Positions 7,682 to 15,464 of a DNA stretch of 64,000 bases are shown in pieces (position 1 is the first letter of the stretch; every line of letters begins with the position of its first letter). The notes beneath the pieces are model-generated. The model saw only the letters and a list, made by a program, of their open reading frames with translations. It did not search any database and was not told where the DNA came from. The DNA comes from Devosia neptuniae (GTDB lineage Bacteria > Pseudomonadota > Alphaproteobacteria > Rhizobiales > Devosiaceae), in contig NZ_CP104965.1 of the NCBI RefSeq assembly GCF_025452235.1, positions 2,848,501 to 2,912,500 on the forward strand. The letters run 5' to 3'. Made by a program: the position numbers and the translations under genes.

Positions 7682-8101
7682 TCAGAAGCCGAACACGCCG
7701 GTGAGGCTGGACTGGCCGTTGCCGTTCTGCACGCAGGAGCCATTGGTGTTCTGGCCGAACTGGAACAGGCCGCAGCTATTGTTGTTGCCATTCTGATGGA
7801 TCGTGCCGTTGTGGCCATTGCCATTCTGCACGATGACGCCGTTATTGCCCGAGCCGGTCTGGCTGCCGCCGGCGGAATTGCCATTGCCGTGCTGGCTGAC
7901 ATTGGCACCCGTCGCGTTCATCCCCTGAAACAGCGAATAGAGGCCAAGCCCCAGGCCGAGCATCTGCGCCTCATCGGAATTGGTGGGAGCGTAACTGATG
8001 GAAACCTGCCCGGCGGCGGTGGCCGGGGTGGCAATCGCGGCGACGCCGATGGCGGCAGCGACAAGGGCGGCAAGGGTGGTCTTGATGATCTTGGTGGTCA
8101 T
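7682..8101 (-). CDS. Curlin-like amyloid subunit (second copy)
   Basis: The 139-residue protein has an N-terminal signal peptide ending ATPATAAGQ and then Gln/Gly/Asn-rich curlin repeats: NVSQHGNGNSAGGSQ, TGSGNNGVIVQ, NGNGHNGTIHQ, NGNNNSCGLFQ. The curlin pattern of Q-x-G-x-x-N with Gln closing each turn builds the cross-beta stack of extracellular amyloid fibres. Two cysteines (NSCGLFQ, NGSCVQ) are unusual for curlins. It has its own promoter region, because a terminator separates it from csgH. Whether it is the major or the nucleating subunit cannot be told. Confidence 0.8.
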   Translation of the reverse strand: MTTKIIKTTLAALVAAAIGVAAIATPATAAGQVSISYAPTNSDEAQMLGLGLGLYSLFQGMNATGANVSQHGNGNSAGGSQTGSGNNGVIVQNGNGHNGTIHQNGNNNSCGLFQFGQNTNGSCVQNGNGQSSLTGVFGF

Positions 8102-8139
8102 GGCGTCTCTCCTGTTTGTTTTGCGCTGGGGTGATCCAG

Positions 8140-8205
8140 CTGATGGTTTGACTATGCAGGGGAGCGTCTGAACCGATCTGGAGCGTGATATTCACTCGGC
8201 GTTCA
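8140..8205 (-). promoter_or_regulatory. Shared curlin upstream motifs, copy before second curlin
   Basis: Read on the minus strand, TGAACG-N5-TGAAT (8205-8190), GGTTCAG (8174-8168) and AAACCATCAG (8149-8140) occur in this order. The same three words in the same order lie before the other curlin gene at 9302-9243. TGAA-N7-TGAA is a direct repeat with one helical turn between half sites, as expected for a response-regulator site. Confidence 0.55.
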
Positions 8206-8240
8206 CAGTCCGTGCACCAATTGGGCCAAAGTGCTAACGC

Positions 8241-8267
8241 AAAAGGGCCTCAGCGAACTGAAGCCCC
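8241..8267 (-). terminator. Terminator after csgH
   Basis: On the minus strand AGGGGCTTCAG-TTCG-CTGAGGCCCT is followed by TTTTG: a stem with one G-U pair, a stable TTCG tetraloop and a short T run. It ends the curlin-csgH unit and separates it from the second curlin gene. Confidence 0.75.
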
Positions 8268-8294
8268 TGTGGGTGTCGGCGATGCAGTCTTGAT

Positions 8295-8690
8295 TCAAAG
8301 CGTGGTGACAAGGTCCTGATCGCAATCGAGTTTCTGGCCATTAGCCGTCACTTCGAACACCAGATCATATTTGGAACCGGCATTGATCATGACTTTTCCG
8401 AGCGAAACCTTGTCATGCGCCGCCGCCGAAAAATTGCCGCCCTGGCTGATATTGCTGCTGCCGCCAGAACCCGAGCTTTGCAGGCGGAACTGGTAGGACC
8501 CATTGACCGCCACATCGGTGCGCAGTGCCCCTTCGAGCATAAGCATGCCGTTCTGGGTGGTCGAGGTTATGCCGCACTGCACCGGGCCAGTGCTGGTGGT
8601 TTCGGCCTGTCCGCTGGTCACGGCGAAGGCTGCAAGGCCTAGGCCGAACAGGGCAGGGATGACGCCTAAACGTTTGTCGAAGCTAAGCAT
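8295..8690 (-). CDS. csgH: Curli assembly chaperone CsgH
   Basis: The 131-residue protein has a signal peptide ending VTSGQAE and a beta-sandwich domain with the CsgH landmarks: VQCGITSTTQNG, SYQFRLQSSGSGGSSNISQG, KVMINAGSKYDLVFEV and LDCDQD. CsgH is a periplasmic alphaproteobacterial protein that holds curlin subunits unfolded and blocks premature amyloid formation. Its place between two curlin genes fits this. The two cysteines may form a disulfide. The secretion channel CsgG and its partners CsgE and CsgF are not in this window. Confidence 0.8.
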   Translation of the reverse strand: MLSFDKRLGVIPALFGLGLAAFAVTSGQAETTSTGPVQCGITSTTQNGMLMLEGALRTDVAVNGSYQFRLQSSGSGGSSNISQGGNFSAAAHDKVSLGKVMINAGSKYDLVFEVTANGQKLDCDQDLVTTL

Positions 8691-8717
8691 TTCTAAAAAT
8701 CTCCCGTTCTAGGATGC

Positions 8718-8744
8718 AGCCGGAAGGAGCAAGCCCTTCCGGCT
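8718..8744 (-). other. Intercistronic stem-loop between curlin and csgH
   Basis: AGCCGGAAGG and CCTTCCGGCT form a perfect 10-bp stem with a 7-base loop in the 70-base gap between the upstream curlin stop and csgH. No T run follows, so it may stabilise the curlin mRNA end or partly stop transcription, which would keep chaperone levels below subunit levels. Confidence 0.6.
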
Positions 8745-8760
8745 CAAGATCCATCAAGCA

Positions 8761-9192
8761 TCAGGGGCAGGCCTGCACGAACGCGGTGACATTGCCGGCA
8801 CCGGCCTGGGTGACATTGGCGCTGCAGCCATTGCCGACCTGTACGCCGGCGGCGACATTGCCATTGCCGTCCTGGGTCAGGATCGCGGTGTGGTTGTCGC
8901 CGAACTGGCCGACGCCGGCGGCATTGTTGTTGCCGTGCTGCCAGGTGTCGCCATAGTTGTTATTGCCCTGCTGGCCGATGGCGCCGACATTGTTGTGGCC
9001 GGACTGGTGGCCGACAGCGGAGTTCCAATTGCCGGTCTGAGAAATGCCCAGGCTGTTGTTCCAGCCAGCCTGGTTGCCGCCGGCGGCATTGCCGAAGCCC
9101 CACTGATTGACCCAGACGCCGGCCGCCATGGCGGGCGCTGCGGTGACGGCGAGCATTGCGGCGATTGCGGCGGTGATGACGATGCGCTTCAT
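8761..9192 (-). CDS. Curlin-like amyloid subunit (first copy)
   Basis: The 143-residue protein has a clear signal peptide (MKRIVITAAIAAMLAVTA to AMAAG) and about nine short Q-G-N repeats, including SQTGNWNSAVGHQ, HQSGHNNVGAIGQ, QHGNNNAAGVGQ and TQDGNGNVAAGVQ. This is the curlin fold of amyloid-forming CsgA/CsgB proteins, exported and assembled on the cell surface in biofilms. Two cysteines lie near the C-terminus (GNGCSAN, VQACP). It is first in a unit with csgH, 135 bases after the ABC-F gene, with the shared curlin motifs upstream. Confidence 0.82.
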   Translation of the reverse strand: MKRIVITAAIAAMLAVTAAPAMAAGVWVNQWGFGNAAGGNQAGWNNSLGISQTGNWNSAVGHQSGHNNVGAIGQQGNNNYGDTWQHGNNNAAGVGQFGDNHTAILTQDGNGNVAAGVQVGNGCSANVTQAGAGNVTAFVQACP

Positions 9193-9242
9193 TTGACTTC
9201 TCCTGTTTGGCGGCGCTCCCTCCGAGCGCTTCTTGCCGATGA

Positions 9243-9302
9243 CTGATGGTTTAAACAGGCGAGCCGGAACGCTGACTGAACCCGGGATTCAGATTCCGTT
9301 CA
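9243..9302 (-). promoter_or_regulatory. Shared curlin upstream motifs, copy before first curlin
   Basis: On the minus strand TGAACG-N5-TGAAT (9302-9287), GGTTCAG (9282-9276) and AAACCATCAG (9252-9243) appear in the order seen at 8205-8140. The second half of the TGAA repeat also forms an imperfect dyad with GGTTCA around CCCGGG. This suggests common activation of both curlin units. Confidence 0.55.
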
Positions 9303-9327
9303 TTCTCAAAAAGCGCAGCGGCGGGTT

Positions 9328-10911
9328 TTACCCCAGCGCGATCTCCCGCTCGATGCCGATGGCGTCGAGGAAATCGCGATCATGGCTGACCACCAGCAAG
9401 GCTCCGTCATAGCCCCGCAATCCGGCCTCCACCTGCTCGATGGCGTGAATATCGAGGTGGTTGGTCGGCTCGTCGAGGATCAGCAATTGCGGCGGATTAT
9501 TACCGCCAATGGTGCAGGCCAGTCCGGCCCGCAGGGTTTCCCCGCCGCTGAGCGTACCCACCAATTGCAGCGCAGCCTCGGCCCGGAACATGAAGCGAGC
9601 CAGCGCCGCTCGTCCGGTATTCTCATCCGCATCGGGATTGAGGCGGCGGAAATTGTCGCGAATGCTGAGGGCAGGGTCGAGCAGGCTCACGGTCTGGTCG
9701 AGCAGGGCATAGGGCACGAGGATACGCACCGCGCCAGCGGTGGGCGGCAGATCGCCTGTCAGCAGCCGCAGCAGCGTCGTCTTGCCCGAGCCATTGGGGC
9801 CGGTAATGGCCACGCGCTCCGGCCCGATAATGCTGAACGAGGCGTTGGCAATGATCGGCGCCTCGGGCACAGGTCCGCCGCTGAGGCTATCGACCTGCAA
9901 TACGGTGCGACCTGCTGGGAGGCCCGAGGGCGTCAGCGTGACGGAGAGCGGGGTCAAGATTTCGATCTGTGATCTGGCCTCGCTGGCGGCTTCCGATGCC
10001 TCGGCACGCAAGCGGCTGGCCAGCCGCGCATTGCCGCCGCTGGTGTTTTCCGAGTTCTCCTTCATGCCGCCCAGCATGATGCGCGGAATGTCACCCTTGG
10101 CCGCCTTGCGCTTGCCAGCGCTGTCCTTGCGCGCTTTCTTTTCAGCGACGGCCTGAAGCTTGCGGTCGACTTCGGCCACCTTGCGTTCAGCCGAAGCTAA
10201 TTGGTGCTCGGCCGAGGCCAGTTCCAGCGCCTTGCGCTCGCTGTAATGGTCCCAATTGCCGCCATAGGTCTTGGCGCCCAGGCTGGTGAGTTCAACGATG
10301 GCATCCATTTCGCGCAGCAAAGTGCGATCATGGCTGACCATGATCGCGCCGCCGCGCCAGCGATGCAGCAGGTCGGCCACAGCCTGCCGCCCATCGGCGT
10401 CAAGATTATTGGTGGGTTCGTCGAGCAGGATCATGTCGGGCTTGGCGAGGATCAGCCGGGCGAGCGATAGCCGGGTGCGCTGGCCGCCGCTCAGGGTGGA
10501 TATGAGGCGATTGGTGTCCAGCGTCGGCAGCTGCACATCGGCCAGCGCAGTCTCGATGCGGCCGGGTAGGGACCAGTCGGCTTCGCCGGCGTCGTCGGCA
10601 GTGCCGAGACCCTGTTCGAGGCGATCCAGCCGCGCGAGTTCACCGGCAACACCCAAACGACCAGCGACGGTTTCAGCAGGATCGACCTGCACGGATTGTT
10701 CCAGCACGCCCAGCGTGCCGGTTATGCTGATCGAGCCGGATGAGGGTGAAACCTCTCCCGTGATCAGGCGGAGCAGGGTGGATTTGCCCGTGCCGTTGCG
10801 GCCGATCAGCCCGGTGCGTTCACTGCCGAAGCTGAGGTCGAGGCCGGTGAAAAGTGGCTGATTGTCAGGCGTGGAATAGGAGACTTGGTGCAGCGTGATG
10901 GAGGCAGGCAT
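9328..10911 (-). CDS. ABC-F family ATP-binding protein
   Basis: The 527-residue protein has two nucleotide-binding domains and no membrane segments: Walker A GRNGTGKSTLL and GPNGSGKTTLL, signature motifs LSGGQRTRLSLARL and LSGGETLRAGLAC, Walker B LLDEPTNNLD and ILDEPTNHLD. Between the domains is the charged helical linker (about residues 225-300) of ABC-F proteins, which act on ribosomes in translation or antibiotic protection. The second signature motif is slightly degenerate. Housekeeping and resistance roles cannot be separated from sequence alone. It ends 135 bases before the curlin unit, on the same strand. Confidence 0.85.
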   Translation of the reverse strand: MPASITLHQVSYSTPDNQPLFTGLDLSFGSERTGLIGRNGTGKSTLLRLITGEVSPSSGSISITGTLGVLEQSVQVDPAETVAGRLGVAGELARLDRLEQGLGTADDAGEADWSLPGRIETALADVQLPTLDTNRLISTLSGGQRTRLSLARLILAKPDMILLDEPTNNLDADGRQAVADLLHRWRGGAIMVSHDRTLLREMDAIVELTSLGAKTYGGNWDHYSERKALELASAEHQLASAERKVAEVDRKLQAVAEKKARKDSAGKRKAAKGDIPRIMLGGMKENSENTSGGNARLASRLRAEASEAASEARSQIEILTPLSVTLTPSGLPAGRTVLQVDSLSGGPVPEAPIIANASFSIIGPERVAITGPNGSGKTTLLRLLTGDLPPTAGAVRILVPYALLDQTVSLLDPALSIRDNFRRLNPDADENTGRAALARFMFRAEAALQLVGTLSGGETLRAGLACTIGGNNPPQLLILDEPTNHLDIHAIEQVEAGLRGYDGALLVVSHDRDFLDAIGIEREIALG

Positions 10912-11234
10912 GGACAGATTCCGAATGAGCGATGCGGATGAGGCAGTCGGTCATCGAGAATTCCATTGGGTACCGTCCGGTCTGTGCTGCGGATGGGGTG
11001 AAAATAGGCAGGGCGACGGAGATGTCAAGTTTTGGCCGGGAGGGCTCCCGTGCGGTGAGGAAGTCTCTTACCCCGCCGCACCGTCATTGCCCGGTTTGTC
11101 CGGGCAATCCATGTTGCAGCATATGCGGGGCGATGGATCACCCGGACAAGCCGGGTGATGACGATGGTGGGTGGGTCGGGGCCGACGGAAATTGATTCCG
11201 CCGTCCCGCCTACCGCGTTGATCTATCGATAAAA
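10912..11234. other. Intergenic region holding a palindromic repeat
   Basis: About 320 bases between the ABC-F gene and the M32 carboxypeptidase gene. The first half is the presumed promoter and leader of the ABC-F gene, with no recognised attenuator. The second half is the inverted repeat at 11082-11163. No coding frame here is convincing. Confidence 0.6.
11082..11163. repeat. Imperfect inverted repeat, 82 bp
   Basis: The arm CGTCATTGCCCGGTTTGTCC (30 bases in all) pairs with TGATGACG at the far end and inward from there. The few mismatches are T/C changes that keep G-U pairs, so selection on RNA pairing or on an element family is likely. It lies downstream of the M32 gene and resembles the short palindromic elements common between genes in Hyphomicrobiales. 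Confidence 0.6.
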
Positions 11235-12731
11235 CTACGCCAGATACCGCTTCTTCAGATGCGCCTTGAAGAAGTCCGCGTTGAGCGGTTCGCCCGTGGC
11301 CCGGGTGATCAGGTCCGGTGTCGACCAGCGCGAGCCCTGGCTCCAGATATTGTCCGAGCGCCATTGATTGACGCCGCTGAAGTCGCCCTTGCGAATGTCC
11401 TCGCGCACCTTGGGTTGTGCCTTTTCCAGCGCTGCCCATTGCTGGGCCGCGATCATGGCGCCCAGTGTGTAGCTGGGGAAGTAGCCGAAGGCCCCGCCCG
11501 GCCAATGTACGTCCTGCATCGGGCCGTCCTTGGGGTCGGCCAGGGTGGAGAGGCCCAGATATTCGGTCATCTTGGCGTCCCAGGCCTCGGGAATCTGGCT
11601 GGCCTCGAGCTTGCCATTGACCAGGTCCTGTTCCAGTTCGTAGCGCAGGATGACGTGGAGCGGGTAGGTGACTTCGTCGGCATCGACGCGGATATAGCCG
11701 CGCTCGACATAGTTCACTTCGCTCAGGATATCGGCAATGTCCCAGCCTGGAATGGCGTCCTCGCCCAGATGCAGATGCACCAGCGGCAGAGCGAATTCCC
11801 AGAACTCGGGACTGCGCGACAGCTGCATTTCCACGAACAGGCTCTGGCTTTCGTGGATACCCATGCCGCGCGCCTTGCCCAGCGGCCAGTGCGACCACTC
11901 CTTGGGCAGGCCCTGCTCATAGAGCGCGTGACCCGTCTCGTGCAGCACACCCATCAGCGAGGACAGGAACTCGTCAGTGCGGTAACGCGTGGTCATGCGC
12001 ACATCGGTCGGCACGCCGCCACAGAAGGGATGGTGCGACACGGCCAGCGAGCCATGGGTGAAGTCAAAGCCCACCGCGCGCATGGCGGCAAGGCCAAGCT
12101 CGCGCTGCTTTTCAATGGGGTAGGGGCCGCTCAGCGCCTTGCGCGGCCGCTTGGCGAGCCGCTCTTCCTGCGCCGCCAGCGCCTCGGGCACGAAGCCCTT
12201 GAGGAAGCTCTTGAGATCGCCGAAGACCAGATCGAGATCGGCTGTGCGGTTGCCGGGATCGTATTGCTCCATCAGCGCGTCATAGGGCGCCAGCTTCAGC
12301 GCCTCGGCGCGCAATTGGGCTTCCTCACGCACCAGCGCCACGACGCCTTCAAGTGCCGGCAGGAAGCTGTCCCAGTCATTCTTGGCGCGCAATTCGCGCC
12401 ACAGCTGTTCCGACCGCATGGTGGCAGTGGTGCGGCGCTCGACGAATTCGGTGGGCAGGCAGGTGGCGTTGATATAGCTGCGCCGGAATTCGACCAGCGC
12501 CAGCTTCTGGTCTTCCGACTCAACCTCTGTTTCCGCCGCCGCGATCCAATCGGCGATTTCGGGCGCGGTGGATTGGGCATGATAGAGCCCGGCCAGGTTG
12601 GACATGGCCTCGGCCCGCTTTTCCCCGCCGCCAACGGCCATGTGGGTGGCTTCGTCAGCCCCCAGAATGGACAGCGCATGCTCCAGCGCTTCGAGTTTGC
12701 GGCCGAGATCGTCGAGTTTGCTGAAGGACAT
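11235..12731 (-). CDS. Carboxypeptidase M32 (thermostable carboxypeptidase 1 type)
   Basis: The 498-residue protein is a family M32 metallocarboxypeptidase. The zinc motif HETGHALYEQGLP (about residue 255-270) is the conserved HExxH, and MGIHESQSLFVE downstream supplies the third ligand Glu; VERGYIRVDADEVTYPLH is also diagnostic. It is an all-helical cytoplasmic enzyme that removes C-terminal residues from peptides. Length and motifs are complete. It is a single gene between the ABC-F gene and the flagellar cluster. Confidence 0.92.
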   Translation of the reverse strand: MSFSKLDDLGRKLEALEHALSILGADEATHMAVGGGEKRAEAMSNLAGLYHAQSTAPEIADWIAAAETEVESEDQKLALVEFRRSYINATCLPTEFVERRTTATMRSEQLWRELRAKNDWDSFLPALEGVVALVREEAQLRAEALKLAPYDALMEQYDPGNRTADLDLVFGDLKSFLKGFVPEALAAQEERLAKRPRKALSGPYPIEKQRELGLAAMRAVGFDFTHGSLAVSHHPFCGGVPTDVRMTTRYRTDEFLSSLMGVLHETGHALYEQGLPKEWSHWPLGKARGMGIHESQSLFVEMQLSRSPEFWEFALPLVHLHLGEDAIPGWDIADILSEVNYVERGYIRVDADEVTYPLHVILRYELEQDLVNGKLEASQIPEAWDAKMTEYLGLSTLADPKDGPMQDVHWPGGAFGYFPSYTLGAMIAAQQWAALEKAQPKVREDIRKGDFSGVNQWRSDNIWSQGSRWSTPDLITRATGEPLNADFFKAHLKKRYLA

Positions 12732-12799
12732 GGGCTAGGCTCCAAATTTGCGCCCAGAGGTGTTCCATAGCTCGGCGTTAAGGGCAAGGTGTGCCCATA

Positions 12800-12836
12800 A
12801 AAGGGGAAGAGGCGCAGCCAGGGAGACTGCGCCTCT
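12800..12836 (-). terminator. Terminator of the flgFGAH unit
   Basis: On the minus strand AGAGGCGCAG and CTGCGCCTCT form a perfect 10-bp stem with a 9-base loop, followed by TCCCCTTTT. It lies about 120 bases after the flgH stop and before the M32 gene start. Confidence 0.7.
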
Positions 12837-12954
12837 GGGGAAGGCCGGATCTGTTCTGGAGCCGGCCAGGCAAGGTCCTTCTGGACCCCGCCGGGAGAGC
12901 CCGGCCGCACCATTGGGGGAATGCGCGGCGGGAAACTGGGGAGTGGCGCGCTGC

Positions 12955-13692
12955 CTAGAAAGGCAGGATGGCGTCCATAACCTGCTGGCCGTAGCGGGGC
13001 TGCTGGACATCGGTGATCTGGCCGCGGCCGCCGTAGGAGATGCGGGCTTCGGCGATCTTGGCCGAGGGGATGGTGTTGTTGGCGCGGATATCGGAGGGGC
13101 GGACAATGCCGGTGACGATCAGGTCGCGGACTTCGAAATTCACCCGCACTTCCTGGCGGCCTTCGATGACCAGATTGCCATTGGGCAGGATCTGCGTCAC
13201 CACGGCGGCAACTGAGGTCTCCAGGCTTTCCGAGCGGTTGACGGAGCCGGCGCCCTTATTGGCCATGCCCGAGGTGAAGTCGACGGCAGCGGAGGGATCG
13301 ATGGCGCCGGCCGAAACGTCCTTGATGGCAGTGCCCAGGATGCCGCCCATGCCGGCGCTATTGGTGGCGCTGCGGCTGGAATTGGTGGCGTTGTCGATCT
13401 GGGCGCTGTCATTGATGGTCACGACGATGGTCAGGATATCGCCGATGCGGTGGGCGCGCTCATCCTTGAAGAAGCCGCGGGCCGAGGTGCGGTAGAGCGA
13501 ATTGGCCTGGTAGGTGTCGGCAATGGCTTCGGGCATCGGCATGCGCACCGGCTGATAGCCGGCCACGGTCGTGGGGTCCTCGATGGCCGTCAGCACCGGG
13601 GCCTTGCCCACATTGGCGAGGCGATCAGTGGTGGTGCAGGCGACGAGCGAGCCGGTGAGCAGCAACAGGGCGGAGAGTTTGACGAGCAGCAT
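12955..13692 (-). CDS. flgH: Flagellar L-ring protein FlgH
   Basis: The 245-residue lipoprotein forms the outer-membrane L ring that bushes the flagellar rod. The N-terminus MLLVKLSALLLLTGSLVACT carries a lipobox with the acylated cysteine in LVAC. Family motifs SLYRTSARGFFKDERAHRIG and GNLVIEGRQEVRVNFE are present. The ATG at 13692 has AGGAG seven bases upstream; a longer frame to 13764 overlaps flgA and is rejected. It is the last gene of the flgF-flgG-flgA-flgH unit. Confidence 0.93.
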   Translation of the reverse strand: MLLVKLSALLLLTGSLVACTTTDRLANVGKAPVLTAIEDPTTVAGYQPVRMPMPEAIADTYQANSLYRTSARGFFKDERAHRIGDILTIVVTINDSAQIDNATNSSRSATNSAGMGGILGTAIKDVSAGAIDPSAAVDFTSGMANKGAGSVNRSESLETSVAAVVTQILPNGNLVIEGRQEVRVNFEVRDLIVTGIVRPSDIRANNTIPSAKIAEARISYGGRGQITDVQQPRYGQQVMDAILPF

Positions 13693-13708
13693 TTTGGGGC
13701 TCCTGAGC

Positions 13709-14650
13709 TTAGAGGCCGGCAATTGAAAGGGGGGCGGCGCTGACTTCGACGGCGCCGGCGGCAATGGCGGTGGCGTTGATGACGCGCTTGGAGATGAGGT
13801 TGAGCACTTGCACCGGCCCGCCGGTGGCGGCGCTGGTAATGGCCTGCCCCTTGACGGTCAGCGTCATCGGGCCCTTGCGGAAATAGATGGTGACCAGCTG
13901 GTTTTTGGCGATCAGCTGGGGGATGGCGACGTCGGATGGCTTGAGCATCATGCCCTCACGGGTCTGGCGGGTCAGGGCCATGCCCACCAGCTGGTTGAGC
14001 TGGGCAATGCCGGCTGTTTCGGCAAAGCGCAGCGCCACCGGGCGCATTTCGATGTCGTCGGCCGACAGCACGGCGCCGGCGGGCAGGTTGGCTTTGAGAT
14101 GGGGCGCCGCGATCATCAGTTCGATCGTGCCGGCAACATCGAGCGGCTGGGCTTCCCCGGCAATCGCGAAGCGGGCGGTGAAGGCGCCGGTACCCGGCAA
14201 GTAGCGCAGGCTGATAATGCTGGCGGGCTCGGCGACCGGCTCGGCGTTGAACGGGGCGATGCGTGTGTTGAACAGCATATCGGCCGTCATGCCATCGGTG
14301 ATGATGCCGCGCTGGCGCAGGTCGGCGGTAATCAGAGCGGTGAGGCTTGCTTCATCCACGACGCTGCTGGCGCGGGTCACGCGGCTGGCGGTGGCGCCGC
14401 CATTGTCGAACCCGGTAATGCCCACCCGCGAAGCGGCGGCGGTGATGTCGGCCAGCGGCACCAGACCGCTGGTGCCCGGCTTGGGCGAGCGGAACAGGGG
14501 CTGCTCGGCGTCGATCCCGGCCTGCTCGAACATGTCGCCCACGGTGACCACTGCGGCCGAAACGACGATGTCGGTCTTGAGCACGGGCGCGGCAAAGGCG
14601 GTGCCGATCAGCAAGGTGGTGGCGAGAGCGGCAAGCAATGTGCGGGTCAT
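13709..14650 (-). CDS. flgA: Flagellar basal body P-ring formation protein FlgA
   Basis: The 313-residue periplasmic chaperone for P-ring assembly has a signal peptide (MTRTLLAALATTLLIGTA to AFAAP). Its C-terminal SAF-like region includes AVLSADDIEMRPVAL, LVGMALTRQTREGMML and FRKGPMTLTVKGQAI. It sits 12 bases after flgG and 16 bases before flgH, so all are cotranscribed. The FlgI P-ring protein it serves is not in this window. Confidence 0.9.
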   Translation of the reverse strand: MTRTLLAALATTLLIGTAFAAPVLKTDIVVSAAVVTVGDMFEQAGIDAEQPLFRSPKPGTSGLVPLADITAAASRVGITGFDNGGATASRVTRASSVVDEASLTALITADLRQRGIITDGMTADMLFNTRIAPFNAEPVAEPASIISLRYLPGTGAFTARFAIAGEAQPLDVAGTIELMIAAPHLKANLPAGAVLSADDIEMRPVALRFAETAGIAQLNQLVGMALTRQTREGMMLKPSDVAIPQLIAKNQLVTIYFRKGPMTLTVKGQAITSAATGGPVQVLNLISKRVINATAIAAGAVEVSAAPLSIAGL

Positions 14651-14662
14651 CTAGGCTCTCCC

Positions 14663-15448
14663 TTAGCGAAGTTGGCTGGTGGCCTGCATCATCGTGTCGG
14701 CGCCAGAGATGATGCGGGCATTCATCTCGTAGGCGCGCTGGGCAGCGATGAGGTCGGCAATTTCGGTGACCGAATTGACATTGGCCATTTCGAGATAGTT
14801 CTGCAGCAAATTGCCGGTGCCATCCCGATTGGGCAGCTCCACCTGGGCCGGGCCACTGGCGGCGGTTTCGGTGAAGAGGTTATCGCCCAGCGATTCCAGG
14901 CCCGATTTGTTGACGAAGCGGGCGAGCTGGAGCTGGCCCAGTTCAGTCGGGTTGGTGTCGTTGTTGAGATAGGCTTCGACCACGCCATCGGCCGAGATCG
15001 ACACCGAGGTGGCGGTGCCCGGAATGGTGATATTGGGCTCGATGGCATAGCCGCTCGAATTGACCAGCGTACCCTCGGCGCTGCGCTCGAACGAGCCGTC
15101 GCGGGTATAGCCGGTGCGGCCATCGGGCATGGTGACCATGAAGAAGCCTTCGCCGCGAATGGCGACATCGAGCTCGCGTTCGGTCATGTTCACATTGCCC
15201 TGGCTCATCACGCGGGGCGTGGAGACGGTACGCACGCCCGAACCGATCTCGAGGCCGGCCGGCAGCATGGTGCCCTGGTCCGAGGTTTGCGAGCCGGCGC
15301 GGGTGATCTGCTGGTAGAGCAGGTCCTGGAATTCGGCGCGCTGGCGCTTGTAGCCAGTGGTGCGCATGTTGGCGATGTTGTTGGAAATGACTTCGACGTT
15401 GCGTTCCTGAGCGCTCATGCCGGTCGATGCGATGTAGAGGGCTTTCAT
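14663..15448 (-). CDS. flgG: Flagellar distal rod protein FlgG
   Basis: The 261-residue rod protein has the standard N-terminal heptad region ALYIASTGMSAQERNVEVI with NNIANMRTTGYK, and the C-terminal LEMANVNSVTEIADLIAAQ. In between are the FlgG-type loops (MLPAGLEIGSGVRTV). FlgG builds the distal rod that crosses the periplasm. Length matches the usual 260-262 residues. It follows flgF by 16 bases. Confidence 0.95.
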   Translation of the reverse strand: MKALYIASTGMSAQERNVEVISNNIANMRTTGYKRQRAEFQDLLYQQITRAGSQTSDQGTMLPAGLEIGSGVRTVSTPRVMSQGNVNMTERELDVAIRGEGFFMVTMPDGRTGYTRDGSFERSAEGTLVNSSGYAIEPNITIPGTATSVSISADGVVEAYLNNDTNPTELGQLQLARFVNKSGLESLGDNLFTETAASGPAQVELPNRDGTGNLLQNYLEMANVNSVTEIADLIAAQRAYEMNARIISGADTMMQATSQLR

Positions 15449-15464
15449 GGCTTTTCCTCAGGAC

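Noticed and set aside
8295..8690. csgH read as an unknown exported protein
   Set aside because: The cysteine spacing, the Gly/Ser-rich strand and the location between two curlins fit CsgH better.
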